64,000 bases of DNA from Physcomitrium patens (taxonomy: Eukaryota > Streptophyta > Bryopsida > Funariales > Funariaceae), in assembly GCF_000002425.4 (NCBI RefSeq), contig NC_037265.1:13162330-13226329 (forward strand), given 5' to 3'. Positions 35,356-48,654 of this stretch are shown in pieces. The notes under the pieces are model-generated. The model was not told where the DNA came from and ran no database searches. It saw only the letters and a list, made by a program, of their open reading frames with translations. Every line of letters begins with the position of its first letter. Within the stretch, counting starts at the first letter, position 1. The translations under genes were made by a program, and so were the position numbers.

Positions 35356-37896
35356 TTGCCAAGAGTACTCGCAGAAAATTTTGTTAACATTCCAGTGGAA
35401 ATCTTGAGGCCATTAACTGAAAGAGAAGGAGGCATAGAAGTATTTGGTACTCCATTGGGTAATTTTTCAGTAGGGGGTACCGCTGAAACGAGCAATAGGG
35501 GCTCTGCAGATTGGCATGAATTGGTCGCCAATAAAGGTAACTATATCGTATTTCAAAATCTGACTTTTTTACTTGCAAGTCAACCAACAAAACTATTTGC
35601 GGAGAATAACAGTAAAGCAAGGACCGTTGAGAGCTCGGTAATTAGAATAAAGAAAAGCAGAGTTTATTTTAAAACAAATTTCAGAGGAACAGAAAATTCA
35701 ATGGCGGCAGGAGGACCAGCCGTTCCGATTGCAATTCAAATGGGTACCCTGGGCGATCGTACGACTAGCATCGTACCATTACCTACTTTTCATGATTTGC
35801 CAGGTGCGGATCCAGATCAACATTTGTCTCAATTCTTGACGGCATGTGTAGCCAATAATGAAAGGACAGAAGACATTTGGCTGAGATGGTTGCCAGCGAC
35901 ACTAAAAGACACAGCGTTCGAGTGGTATAACCGCCAACTTGTAGGTCAATTTATCAATTGGGAGGCATTGAAAACGACATTTTTAGCCCATTTCCGACCA
36001 ATTGGTTTTGAAGAACGTCTTTGAGAAAGATTAATGAACAGCAGAATGGTACCAGGGGAAGCGGTACAGTCATATTATGGTCGTGTAGCAGATATACTTC
36101 GGAAATGGTCAAATAACCAAATGCCGAAATCGTTTGTGTTGTCCATATTGGTTAATGGATTACACCCACCAGAATTGAAGATGTTTATAAAGGAGGCCGA
36201 ATCAGCTACCATTGCAGCATCTCTTGAGCGAGCAAAAGTATGGAAGGAATGTCATTACGACCAGCACTTAATCGTTGGCGCCACGATGATTCCATCGCAA
36301 GGTGGTTATCAAATGACAAACTGGAATGACGCATCGGAAAGTTATCCGGGAAGGAGTGATTATGGTACAATTCCACAAGGAATAGTAAATGCCGTTCCAT
36401 TGCAGGCTGTACTACCATCATCGTCACAACCGTATGTGCCTTATTCCGCATATCAAAAATCAATACCTACGAAGGAATTGACCAATGAATTGGTATCAAG
36501 GGATCCCAATGAGTCATTGCTGTTAACATTAACAAAGAAAATGAGTGAATTGGCTGTGAATCTGGCCAAAGATAAAGAGAAAAGGCATAAACCGACCAAT
36601 ATGCGACCCAATGTTTGGTGTAGCAATTGTAAGGAACAAGATCATTTGGTAACCGAATGTTCTTCACCACCCCAAATGATGGTTCAATGTACCTTTTGTG
36701 GGAGTAAGCATACCACTGCCAATTGTTGGAACTTAAGGAAACAACAACAAGTTGGACAACAGACCATGAGTCAACCAACTTCGTGGAATGTAAATCAAGT
36801 ACAAACGAATAATAGCTTCGACTGGAATGGAAATCGAGCGAATAGACAAAACAGGAATTATTCCAATTTTCAAAACTCTGAATTTCACCAAGAAGGTATA
36901 TCCAATACCCATGGCTTAGGAATGAATCAGCAAGGATGTCATCAATATTCACCCATGCAGAAGCCAATGCTAGAATCTACAGTACCAATGGGTCAACCAA
37001 GATCCTTCACTCAACCGACATGGAATAGACCGAGCCGTTATATACCAGTAGAGACACTCAATATCTCTGAAGGAGCTGGCAGAAGACCACTTCGTTGCTA
37101 TCGATGCAGGCAAATCGGACATTATGCGAGTGAATGTCCTAATCCAAGAGCAAGTGATTATTATGCCCCAATATGTGGAAATTGTAAGCAGTCTAGTCAT
37201 ACTTATCAGCAGTGCAATGCGGCTTTTAATTATAATAATTGGGACCAGCAGATGCAAACAAGTCAGCCGGCGGAGGACAAAGGTCCTGTTCAATGGGACT
37301 CACCAGTACATCACATCGAGGTGGTGAACGCAGTGCTTACCAAGGGCCAACAAAAAGGCAAGAATCCAATTCAGGACCTTGATGACCCAATCGAAGTAAC
37401 AACAGTAGCGCCGTCCACGAGGCGAACTGAACCAATATCAGTATTGGGACGTATACCAATATTGAGCCCTCAACAAGACGAGGAACCCAATTCAATTTTA
37501 CGTGCCAATTTTTCGGGGACATCAAGATCAATCCCAAATGACCACGTCCCAATACCCGCACAACCCAATATAAGCTCGTACCCATTGAAGGAACCTTTAG
37601 TGGTCGAAGAGTCGACTAAGAGGAAGGAATTACTACCAAACAGAGTCAAAACGAAACCAATGAAACGTAAAAGAGCATTGGGAGTTATTCTCAATATGCA
37701 ACCCTACGACATTTTGAAGGATTTGGATGTTATCCAGCCTTCAATTACAATGAAGCAACTTTTGGATGTAGCACCGGAATGTCGATCAACATTAAATTCA
37801 GCGTTAATACGGCGGAGATTCCGTACTAAAGAAATACATGAAGTTAGCTTAAACCCAGATTCGAAAGCATCAACAATCGATGTATCAATCGATTGA
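35356..37896 (+). pseudogene. gag region of the nested Athila/Tat-type element
   Basis: Encodes the capsid/nucleocapsid precursor, which packages element RNA. The N-terminal half has a retrotransposon-gag layout (WLRWLPATLKDTAFEWY, then FINWEALKTTFLAHFRP). The C-terminal half carries zinc-knuckle-like stretches, CSNCKEQDHLVTEC and CYRCRQIGHYASEC, separated by a Gln/Asn-rich linker. The region at 36034-37896 is one of the longest open stretches in the window. Homologous gag is present in the element starting at 54574. Confidence 0.8.
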
Positions 37897-37899
37897 GTT

Positions 37900-40800
37900 T
37901 TAATTCCAGGGGTACAAGTCGATGGTGGCTCCAGTGTGAATTTAATGAACACTGATACAATGAAAGACTTGGATCTAAAGCAATTGCTCCCTACGACATT
38001 AGTCTTGCGAATGGCAGATCATAGTGGGGTTAAGCCGATGGGAATCTTACGCGATATTGCCACTGTAATAGCGGGATTGACATACAAAATTGATTATGTT
38101 GTATTTCGGTTACAGAGTTCTATGTTATCGTATCCCATTTTATTGGACAAACCTTGGTTGTATCAAGCCAAGGCTACGAACGACTGGGGCCGAGGCACAT
38201 TGACAATTGGAAAAGGCAGTGACCAGATTGTTCTACAAATGTACCCGGTACAATATCATGGAGAAATCCCATTGCCCGAATCAGAATTTACATCGGATAA
38301 CGAGAGTCACTCGATTGAGGAAGATGACGATGCTATAGATTTATCGCAATTTGGGGCAGGTCAAACCCTTTAACAACCAAGGGCGGAGTCTACCAATGTG
38401 TTGGCCCCGGTGAATATTTACTGCATCTGGAGGATGCCTCTAACTCGGATCATGTTATTATCGAATGGATGATCCGATATGATATCAATCATGTGAGTGC
38501 AATGCGGTGAGACATGAGTCACCAGCAGTTTTAGTCTCCTTCGTATGACGACGGGCCAACAGGCGATTTTAAATCGACGACTGTGGAAGAACCTGTTTTC
38601 CAGACTCTGAACTTAGGCACCCCTAACGCGCCCCAGAATATAAAGATATACAAGGGTATTCAAGGTAATGAATTGAGTCAGTGGAAAGCATTCTTCCTCC
38701 GGCATAAATCGTCCTTTGCTTGGACGTATGCAAATCTGAAGGGTATTTCAGAAACGGTGTGTGAACATCGTATTACATTGGTTCCGGATACTACACCAGT
38801 TCGTCAAAGACAACACCGTCTCAACCCAAAATATTCCTTGATGGTAAAGGAAGAATTGGACAAATTATTGCGCGTGGGATTCATTTATCCGGTTTTGTAT
38901 AGCGAATGAGTCTCATGAATAGTAATGGTACCTAAGAAAAATGGCAAGATTAGAATCTGTCAAGATTTTTGAAAACTCAATGCTGCTACCAAGAAGGACT
39001 ATTTTCTTCTACCTTTTACGGACAGTATATTGGATGCCGTAGCAGGACACGAATGTTATTCATTTCTGGATGGTTTTTCGGGCTACAATCAAGTCAAAAT
39101 TGCCAAGGAAGATCAGTCCAAGACTACTTTTACGACAGATTGGGGTACATTTGCATACAAAGTGATGCCATTTGGATTATGCAATGCACCAGCCACATTT
39201 CAAAGAGTGATGACACAGGCCTTTCAAGATTATTTACGAGTGTCAATGGAAATATTCTTAGATGATTTTTGCACGTTCAGTACAACAGCCGATCATTTGA
39301 ACTGCCTGGGACAATGTCTAGACCAATGCGATAAGTACGGTATATCGTTGAATTCACAGAAGTGTCAATTTGGGGTCCCCTCTGGAAGACTCTTGAGCCA
39401 CATAGTGTCCAGCCGCGGTATTGCTACGGACCTAGATAAAGTAACTCAAATATTGGCTTTACCAAAGCTAGAAATGGTATCAGAAGTACGTGGCTTTGTG
39501 GGCCATGTCAGCTATTATCGGCGTTTTATTCACTCCTTTGTGGTACTATGTCAGCCATTGACAAATTTGCTAAAGAAACCACTATTGGATGGATCTAGTC
39601 CCGTTTGGACAGCAGAATGCAGTGTTGCCTTTGAGGCCTTAAAGCAAAAATTGATATCTGCACCAATACTGGTTGCCCAATGCTAGGCGAAACCATTTCA
39701 GGTTTATGTCGATGCATCCAACGTCGCGATTGGATCGATATTGAGTCAGAAAGATGACAATAACCGTGATCATCCAATATATTTTGCGAGTCGACAATTG
39801 GTTATCGCCAAACGCAATTATAATACTACCGAGCGAGAAGCCCTCGGCATGATTTATTCTGTACTGAAATTCCACCATTATCTACTGGGCTACCCGTTTG
39901 TGTTCCACATTGATCATGATGCGCTTAAGTGTATGATAAATAAACCCCAATTGAGCAGACGAATTGCTCGCTGGGTATTACTTCTCTAGGAATTCAATTT
40001 TACAATTAATGTTCGCCCTGACAAGACACATGCCAATGCAGATCACTTGTCCCGTTTATCTAATATACTGGGTAATGAGCTGATAAATGATGCCCTTCCG
40101 GATGCACAATTATTCGCTGTGGAGGTTATTACACCCGAATATGGTGACCTGATCCAATATCTCACATTTCAGACTTTTCCAATTTCTTATAATGAAAAAT
40201 TAAAGAAGCATCTGATTATAAGAAGTGCGCCGTATACCATGATTGGAGTCGCATTATACAAACAAGGACGGGATGGTATTTTACGACGTTGCATATTTCC
40301 AAGTGAAGTGTGTACCATATTGGAAGGATGTCATTTGGATAGCTGTAGAGGATATTTTGCGGGTGATAGCACCGTGCGTAAAGCTTTAATGGCTGGTTAT
40401 TGGTAGCCAACAATATTTTCGGATGCTCACAAATATGTTCGTCGTTGTGACCCTTGTCAACGAATTGGTCGATCTACTGGAACTTCTGCAATGCCATTGG
40501 TACCAGTTTTGGCGCAGGCACCATTCGAAAAATGGGAAATTGATTTCGTCAGACCAATTGCACCTGCTTCTCGGAATGGACAGAAACGTTATATTTTAGT
40601 AGCCACCGATTATGTCACCAAATGGGCGGAGGCTACGGCAACAAAAAGTGATAATGCCACTATTGTAGCAATATTTTTATATGAGAACATTATCACTCGT
40701 TTTGGTTGTCCGAAAGACTTGGTTAGTGATCGAGAAACGTATTTTATTAATGCAACCATTGAAGCATTGACAACGAAGTATAAGATCAAGCATCGAAAAA

Positions 40801-41258
40801 CTACCCCTTATCATCCACGTGCCAATGGGCAGACCGAAAAGACCAACGGTATCCTTTGTAAAATCTTAACAAAGACTGTTTCAGGAGCGCGAACCGACTG
40901 GGATACTAAATTATTTGCAGCATTGTGGGCATATCGAACTGCGTATAAAGTAACGACCAATTCCACACCTTTTCAATTGCTATACGGGCAGGAGGCCATC
41001 TTACCAATAGAATTGGAGGTTCCCAGTTTAAGAATTGCATTGGAAGAATGGTTGTGTAACAAAGAATCTCTCCAATATCGGTTAACAGAATTAGAAAAAT
41101 TGGATGAGATTAGGGCTTCGACTTTGATGACCATGGAAGCTATTCAGCGCCGCCGGAAGAGTTATTACGATAGTAAACTCCGCACAAAATCATTTATGTC
41201 CAATGATCTTGTCCTGCTGTACGACAGCCGTTCTCACAATTTTCTGAGAAAATTTTAA
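37900..41258 (+). pseudogene. pol region of the nested Athila/Tat-type element
   Basis: Protease (about 37900-38373, VDGGSSVNLMNT), reverse transcriptase (38583-39690, with PFGLCNAPATFQ and FLDDF), RNase H (VYVDASN, then TEREALG, then HIDHDAL, then the HANADHLSRL boundary), and integrase (a zinc-binding CDPCQR at about 40450, then catalytic-core landmarks WEIDF, DLVSDRE and PYHPRANGQTEKTNG). No chromodomain follows, which separates this lineage from the chromoviruses nearby. Overall a decayed but clearly readable pol. Confidence 0.85.
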
Positions 41259-41617
41259 ATTCGGTGGCATGGACCCTATCGCGTATTGGCCGCCTTTCCC
41301 AATGGTTCCGTCCAATTGGAAGATTTCACGGGAACCAAATTCACAACCCGTATCAATGGAAACCGACTACGCCTGTATTATACATAAACCCGGGGGCGGA
41401 TTTATCAAGATTGGAGGGGGCAGACATGCCATTCATGATGACTTACCTGCCATCATAAGTGTCTAATCGGAGGCAAATGACGGTGGTTGATTAGTGTATT
41501 AGAACATCAGCAATCAAGATTAGGGATTCTTGCTTCATAACTGGGTAAACAGTTAGGAGAGGGGCACTCTGTGTAGCTGTCTTCAGTATTTTTTCTAGAA
41601 TTGTTTAAGAATAGTTT

Positions 41618-43258
41618 GTGAGTGGAGAGTTCACGGCATATTATAGTATTTGTGCGAATATGCAGAGCTTTATAATGTCGAGGGAGAAGGTGAAGAGAGC
41701 CTCGGAGAAGGAGGAAGAGGGTAGAAGGGTGAGGTCAAGGAGTAATATGGATGAGCTTTCTCTTTGTATACTCACAAATATGGAACCCATCCAGTTAGAA
41801 ATTTGCTGGAATGCAACGCGGGAGAAGGACTTTGGAAGTGCGCAGCTTTATCCTTTTCTGCGAGTGGCAGAGAATTTACCATCAATCGATGTAGAAATAT
41901 TGGAAGAATACTTGACGAACTATGATCTTGAGGATGGTTCGAGTGTTGTAAAAGGGATGACTTTGAGAATTGATGAGAATACCTTGCATAAGGCATTACA
42001 GTTACCAATAGTAGAGTTAGCTGTTGGCGTAGAAGAGTCTTCAGACTTCAATCTGGGGAGTTATTTTAAAGGAGGTATGACGTCGCTAGAAAGGAATCAA
42101 GGATGGCGGACGGCGGATGCACTTACACCAAAATTGATGGAGTGGATGCGCTTCATTCAGAAGAGGTTGGGATTAAATAGACATATGACATATATGGCTA
42201 AACGATTATTATATGCGACAATAGGCTCTTTTGAGGGTATGGTGTTCAATTGGACAATGTACGTGGCCACCAGAATTGATGCAGAGTTGAGTTAGAAGCG
42301 CAGGTCGGATAGAATTGCAACGCTTTTGTGTTCCAACTATATACAGTCTACAATTATTTATGAGTTGAGTCAATCGTTGCTGGAGAAAGGGAAGACGATA
42401 GCAGCTCCAGTACTACCAAAACCGAGGAGCAATTTATTGGCACTTCTATGGGGACCAGGAGAAACAAGCCAGCAGGCGGGAGAACCAATCAGTGTTCGGG
42501 AGAGGGGTCCAATGGCTCAGCGAGACAATAGGCCAGTGGACATTCAACATCGAACACCAGAGGAGAACAGTGTGAAAGAGCGATTTTTGGTACAATTATC
42601 CCAATTGCAGCAGACGGCAAACGAATTGGTTGATCACACGAATTTTAAGTAGCAATTGGTGGCATATAAGAGGGAAATGGCAGAACAACGTCAAAAACTG
42701 TTGGAACAAGAACGGATGAATAGGACCACCAAAGAAGCCAATTCGAGACTAGAGCATGCCCTTGGAGTAAAACAGCAAGTGTGGAAAAAGGAAAGAGAGC
42801 GCCTTCACCAAAGAATGGCGCATTAGAAACAAGAACTCTCCAATTCTCTCAATCAAGCCAAACTGGAAGTTGAAAAAATGAAGCAACAATTGGAATTGAA
42901 CCAGACGAAGATGGCGACTTTGGAACAGGAAAAAAAGACGATGAGTGACCAATTCAGAGTGAAAACAGAGGAAATGCAAGGGGAGATCAACACTCTGAAG
43001 GAGGTTGCAAAGAAATTGGTGGAAGAATTGGTCAGCGTTCGATGGCCACAAGGGTCAATTGACGGTTCAATCGGCAAATTGGAACAGAAGGTGAAGCAAC
43101 AACAACACCAATTAGAGGCAAAAGACACCCGAATTCTGCAATTGGAAAGTCAAGTCCGTGAATTGGGAGCACTTAATGAAGATTTAACGGCCAGATTGAA
43201 CATAGTCCCAATAAATGTATCAGACGGAAAAGTCGAAGAAGTGACTTTAGAATTATAA
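41618..43258 (+). pseudogene. Extra open region after integrase (helical N-terminal part and coiled-coil C-terminal part)
   Basis: Lies between integrase and the 3' LTR, where Athila/Tat relatives can carry an additional gene. The first part has a compact helical domain around LMEWMRFIQKRLGLNRHMTYM and GSFEGMVFNW. The second part (about 42560-43250) is long, heptad-rich coiled coil full of Gln/Glu/Lys/Leu. The counterpart in the minus-strand element at 62837-64000 has the same order and closely matching motifs (GTFEGMVFNW), so the protein was conserved while these elements were active. I see no signal peptide or membrane span typical of an envelope. Function unknown. Confidence 0.7.
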
Positions 43259-43351
43259 TTAGTAGCAATGAGTATGGAAATGCTAAGGAGTCACTAGTTC
43301 AATTTCGAACTGGGTGTTTGCGAGGACGTTGCACAGTTAGGAGTGGGGCTA

Positions 43352-44127
43352 TGAAGAATAAGTAGTTATTTGCTGATTTGTAGAAACTTAGTTTATAGTG
43401 TAAACAGGGATAGATGACTATTAGAAAGGTAGTTCAGTAGGTAAAATGGATGAATATTTAAGAAAAGTAGTTTTCATTAGAGATGTAGCAGTTGGTATCT
43501 CGTGGTAGGATAAGGAGGATGAGAGAGAGGAAGTAGGGGCCATTACTGTGATAGTGTGAGCCGAGGTAAGCTTGGTGCTACTTCTTTTCTTTTGTTGTTA
43601 TGTTCTTTGAAATAAAAGTATTGAGAGTTTTTGAATATTGTGAAGTGAATCATGGAATGAAAGTGTGAATGAAATTATATGTTATTAAATGAGAAGAAGA
43701 GAGATTGAATACTGAAATCTGAATGTAGTTCAACAGAAAAAGTGAATCTGTCGTTGTATGAAACACTGTAATATGAATGGTAGTTCTGTGTGAAGAATTC
43801 TAGTAATTGGAATGAGGGTAATTGTGTGCTAAAGCTGTGATGTTGAGGTATTACAGTTGGAGATTATAAGAGTGAAGATATATTGGTGGAAATAACAGTT
43901 ATTGGTATGACTGAATTGTTGTAAAGAAGAGATTGATAAGGTGAAAGGAGAGATTATAGTTTCCTTGTGTGCTTAGACAATGGAAATAGAGACGATACAT
44001 TGGAGGTAATTAATTGTGTGACCCTAACGTGAACGCTCAAGCAACTAATCACTCTTCATGTTCGAATTCCTCTATATAGGTTTATTTTGGGAGGTTTCTT
44101 TTGGAATAAGTAAAACAACCAACTACA
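43352..44127 (+). repeat. 3' LTR of the nested Athila/Tat-type element
   Basis: 776 bp, TGAAGAATAAG to ACTACA, preceded by a purine-rich stretch and followed at once by the GTAAG target duplication. Confidence 0.9.
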
Positions 44128-44148
44128 GTAAGCTTCAGAAGGAAGCTA

Positions 44149-44526
44149 TCATCGAACAAGCTTGGATTTATGAGGATGTTGTTGATGAAACTCCAGTACT
44201 TTTTGTGGCACATTGGGAAGTTTTTCAGCTAGTTCCCACGTTTGCTCATTAATGTCGTAGCTACTCCAATGAACAAGATACTCCAACTTGCCCCACCTTT
44301 GTCGTGAATCCAACATCTTTTCGACCTCGTATTCCTTATGGTTCTCGATCTCAATACTAGGTGGTGGACATTGCACTCTTCCAAGAAAGGACGACTCTCG
44401 ATAAGGCTCTAACAGAGAAACATGAAAGACTGTATGTACCTTCATAGAAGCCGGTAATTCCAGACGGTACGCCACTGGATTGATTTGCTTCTGGATGATA
44501 AATGGTCCCAATCTTCGATAGTCCAA
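44149..44526 (-). pseudogene. Chromodomain tail of the minus-strand chromovirus integrase
   Basis: Contains the GPFIIQKQI...HVSLLEPYR end of integrase followed by a chromodomain-type fold (EYEVEKMLDSR, LEYLVHW, TWELAEKL). In chromoviruses this domain steers integration, often to heterochromatin marks. It sits immediately next to the nested insertion junction at 44127-44132. Confidence 0.8.
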
Positions 44527-44568
44527 CTTATCACATGGTCGCTTGGTCTTGATATTCCGTTGAAGAAA

Positions 44569-47500
44569 TCATGCTTTATCTCTAATTTTGAAAGTAGATG
44601 CTTGATTCCAAAATCTATCTGCAGACGCCTTGTAGGATTCTTGAGCGGATTGTAATTGAAGCTTCAATGTAGTTTGAAGCTCTGATAGTTGCTTCGCAAG
44701 TCCTTCAGCTGTAGGATTGTTATTTGTTGATGGACTCAATAAATCAAGCTTTGGATGATATCCATAGTTAACAAAGAATGGTGTGTATTGAGTCGACGCA
44801 TGGAGGGTGTTGTTATGTGCAAACTCGGCTAGCGGTAGATATGTGGTCCAATCGTCTTGCTGATAGTTGATGCTGCATCGTAAGTGTTGTTCCAAGACTT
44901 GATTCACCTGTTCCGTTTGGCCATCAGTTTGAGGATGAAAAGCCGAAGAAAGTTTGATATCCACCTTCAGTATATCAAAAAGAGATGTCCAAAATTTTGA
45001 TACGAACTGGGTTCCTCAATCTGATATGATATCATCTGATAGTCCATGATATCGATACACATTATCGAGAAAGAGTCTTGCTGTGACTTCACTAGATGAT
45101 GTCTTCTTGCAAGGAATAAAATGCACCATCTTTGTAAGCGGATCTACGCTGTCAAATAAGTTCGATGATAGCAGGTCCGTGATGAAGTCCATGGAAACTG
45201 AAGACCATGGTCGACGTGGAATCGACAATGGCTATAGGAGTCCATAAGGGCGATGCCGAGGATTCTTGGATCTTGAACAAATATTGAAGGAGAGGACAAA
45301 ATCTTTCACATCCTTCCACATTTGGAGCCACCAAAAATCTCGAGAAATATGCTCCAAGGTCTTGTTGAATCCAAAATATCCCGTAGTTGGATAATCGTGG
45401 CGAGATTGAAGAACTCAGAGTCGTACTGGTCCTTTTGGGATATATAACCGCTCCTCAAAGTATAAAAGATCTCCCTCCACGTTGAACTTATCGTCATTCG
45501 TACGCCACTTAATATCAATGGCTATTGGATCTTCAATAGTTATGGCACGTACCTGATTCAAGAAGTCAGCATCAATTGGCACAATAGTAGCGCAAAGCCG
45601 AAATTACTCTGGCTTCAACAACGTCATACATTGTTGATCAAACATTGCTTCTCCAGCCTTTGATACAAGATACGATCTCCTCGATAAGGTATCGGATAGT
45701 CCTTGCTGCTTTCCAGATCGATAAGTGATAATAAAATCGAATCTACATAGCAACATACTCCACCAAGCTTGACGTCAATTTAGAACTCGAGCCGACATGA
45801 AATACTCCAAATTCTTGTGATCTATGTATATGGTCACTAGGTATGCAGCTCCTTCAAGAAAGTGACGCCATTCTTGGAAAGAATTCACTATAGCAAAAAG
45901 TTCTTTATGGTGGATCTCATAATTGATTTCAGCAGCAAAGAACTTTCGAGAATAAAATGCAACTGGATGGAGCTTCTTATCTTCTCCCATTTCTGAAAGT
46001 ACAGCTCCCAAAGCAAAATCCGAAGCATCAATTTCTAAATAAAAGGCCTTTGTAAAGTCTGGATGTACCAAGATTGAAGCCGTAGTAAATGCGATTTTTA
46101 GGTCTTGAAACTCTTTCTCCGCTAGAGGTCCCCATTCGAACTTATCTTTGCATGTCAATCGAGTGAGAGGAACAGCAACTTGAGAGTAATTCTTGATGAA
46201 GATTTGATGGAAGTTAGCAAAGCCAAGAAAGCATTGTACGTCTCTAACTGTCTTCGGAACCTCCCAGGACACGATTGCTTCCACCTTCTTGGGGTCCATC
46301 TTCAAGCCTTCCGTAGTCGCAACGAACTCCAAAAACTCCATCTCCATTTGGTGAAATAAATACTTCTCCAACTTGACATATAGTCCTCGCTTGCGTAGTT
46401 TCTCTAAGACCAAACAAATGTGCTTTTCATGCTCTTTCTCATTTTTGGAGAATATTAGAATATTATCCAAGTAGATGACAACAAAATTGTCAAGGTGCTC
46501 CCGAAAAATGTCATTCATCATTTGTTAGAAGACTGCTAGAGCATTCGTAAGACCAAAGGGCATGACATTATATTCAAAATGGCCATACCTTGTATGGAAC
46601 GCTATCTTCCACTCATCTCTTTCTTTGATTCGTACGAGGTTGTAAGCTCCCCTTCGATCAATTTTTGTAAAGATCTTTGTACGTCCAAGTTGTTCTAAGA
46701 GACCAAAAATCATGGATAACGGGTAACGATTCTTCTTTGTTATCTTGTTGAAGCCTCGATAGTCCACGCACATCCGCAACGAGCCATCTTTCCTCTTCAC
46801 AAATAAGATGGGTGCTCCAGTTGACGATTTTGAATGACGGATGAAGTTCCTGGCTAGATTCTCGTCGATGTACGTCCGCAACTCTGCTAACTCTATCTGC
46901 AATAGATTGTAGATTAGGCCAAAAGGCGGTTGTGCTCCTTCCTGTAAGTCTATGGCGCAATCATATGGTCGGTGTTTCGGTAGCATGTCGTCATTCTTCT
47001 TTTGAAACATGTCTTTAAAATCCTTATATTGCTCCAGTATACTTATTGTCGAGATCTTTCCTTCGGTAGTTGGAGCCGCATAAATGACAAATGGTGTACC
47101 TTCGTTGGATGATCTTACAAATACTTTTGTTCTAATGAATAATGATTTCTCTATTTGGGATTTTCTACTAGGCTTGCTCTTGGATGATTTTGTGAGAAAG
47201 GTCATCTTTCGCAACCTCCAATCTATAGATGGGTTATGCTTTTCCAACCAGGAAAGACCAAGAATCATAGGATTTGATAGGGTTCTAATAATATTGAAAA
47301 TAATATGGCTACTATGGCCCTTAAACGTCACTTCTATAGATTTTGATTCATAGATGACACTACTAGATAATAAAGGTCGCCCATCTATGACCTCAACGTG
47401 AACAGGTTTGGATTTTTGTACTAAAGGAATCTTATGACACTTCACAAATTCTTTGTCTAAGAAACAAGCAGATCCTCCTGAATCTAATAATGCTAAGGTT

Positions 47501-47607
47501 CTCAATTTTTGAGGGCCAATAAATAAAGGGATTGTAAAATAAAGGGCAGGTTGAGCAGAAAGAAAGGAACTTGATTGTTGTTGCGATATTTCACTGTCCA
47601 GCTGCAC
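44569..47607 (-). pseudogene. Protease, RT, RNase H and integrase of the minus-strand chromovirus
   Basis: In element order: retropepsin (LLDSGGSACFLD, then ILGLSWLEKHNP), reverse transcriptase (CVDYRGFNKIT, then MPFGLTNA, then VVIYLDNILIFS), RNase H (LEIDASDFALGAVLS, then YEIHHKELFAIV, then YIDHKNLEYF), and integrase (VSMDFITDL, then SSAFHPQTDGQTEQVNQ). These are standard chromovirus landmarks. The eroded AT-rich copies at 26152-30711 follow it part by part. Several breaks are present. Confidence 0.85.
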
Positions 47608-47639
47608 GGTTTCTATTGTGGCTAGGAATCCTCGTTTTC

Positions 47640-48324
47640 GTGAACAAACGTGCCCCTGGTCCTGACAATGTGTCGATTTTGCTTCTTGGGGAAGTTTCCA
47701 ACTTTGTGGCCTTCTTCACCACAATATAAGCATAGACCTTCCTCCATATGCCGCTTTTTTTTCTTCTAGAATAAGGAATTTGATACGTACCACATCAATT
47801 TGCATGTCTTCTACCTCTGAATGTGAATTCACATTGCTTGCTGACATAGTTGGGACGTGACGAACCATATGTTGTCTTGAGCATTGGTCTTAGCGACGTT
47901 GGAATAGGCGGTTATCGCACTTCACAGCTTGGCTAATAGCTTTGTTGAGCATTCGTGGATCGGGAAGAGTTAGCAACAAATCTTTCACATCGTCCTTTAA
48001 ACCCCAATAGAATTGACTCATCAATGCTTCTTCGTTCCAATTGATGTCGCATACTAGTTGCCTGAAATCCGATGCATAGACTGATATAGAGCGCATCCCT
48101 TGTTGTAGTGATCGGATCTTTGTTGTAGTCCATTGAACCTTGTCGTATTCACCAAATGCTTTCGCAAACGCCTCCAAAAAGGTTTCAAAGTTGTTTAGTA
48201 TGGATGATCGTTTCTCAAACAAAGGAGCAAACCATGATAGAGCTTGTCTTGTAAGTAAGGTTCCAACAAGCCCAACACGTGACTCCTGTGTTGGATAGCG
48301 TTCGGGCTGTAAAACTGTTATCAA
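47640..48324 (-). pseudogene. gag region of the minus-strand chromovirus
   Basis: Typical Ty3/gypsy gag: QALSWFAPLFEKR, then FLEAFAKAFGEYDK, then QGMRSISVYASDFRQL and FYWGLKDDVKDLL, followed by a zinc-knuckle remnant (CLYCGEEGHKVGN) at about 47690-47740. Eroded. Confidence 0.8.
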
Positions 48325-48654
48325 CCTGATTTGATTGACGAATCCTCAAAACTTGGAAAGCGTGCCATCGAACTTGTCCGGAAGGCTAATTCAGAGCTCC
48401 TTATATTATAGAACTAACGGTGCTTGTCGAACCTTAGGCAAAGTTGCTTCTCCAAGTGTAGAAGTTTGAGGCTGGTACAACCTAGATTGTGCCATCCCAG
48501 ATGCTCCATCATTATGAAGCATTGCCACGACTCCTTCAATTTCTGCAGTTCTTTGTTATAACGTAGTGAGGGCATTCATGATAGCGTCCAACTTGGACTC
48601 CAAACTTTTTGTCATACTAATGTGTTGGCCTCCAGCCATTCTAAGAGAAGGACA

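Larger units (their letters stand above)
34240..44127 (+). mobile_element. Athila/Tat-type Ty3/gypsy LTR retrotransposon, nested
   Basis: 9.9 kb with two 776-bp LTRs (34240-35015 and 43352-44127) with TG...CA ends and a perfect 5-bp target duplication, GTAAG, at 34235-34239 and 44128-44132. The primer site at about 35019-35036 (TGGTGCCGCTGCC) resembles the tRNA-Asp-complementary site typical of the Athila/Tat lineage. Parts: gag (about 35356-37896, with two zinc-knuckle stretches), protease (about 37900-38373, VDGGSS), reverse transcriptase (about 38583-39690, FLDDF), RNase H (about 39690-40060), integrase (about 40100-41258), an extra open region after integrase (41618-43258), and a polypurine stretch at 43336-43350. 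About 32 LTR differences (about 4%) by my count, mostly transitions. With a plant-like rate near 1e-8 per site per year this means a couple of million years. It looks complete in layout but broken, with about half a dozen breaks. Confidence 0.9.

Noticed and set aside
41618-43258. Envelope gene after integrase
   Set aside because: No signal peptide, no membrane span and a long coiled coil do not fit an envelope glycoprotein. Listed instead as an unknown conserved open region.
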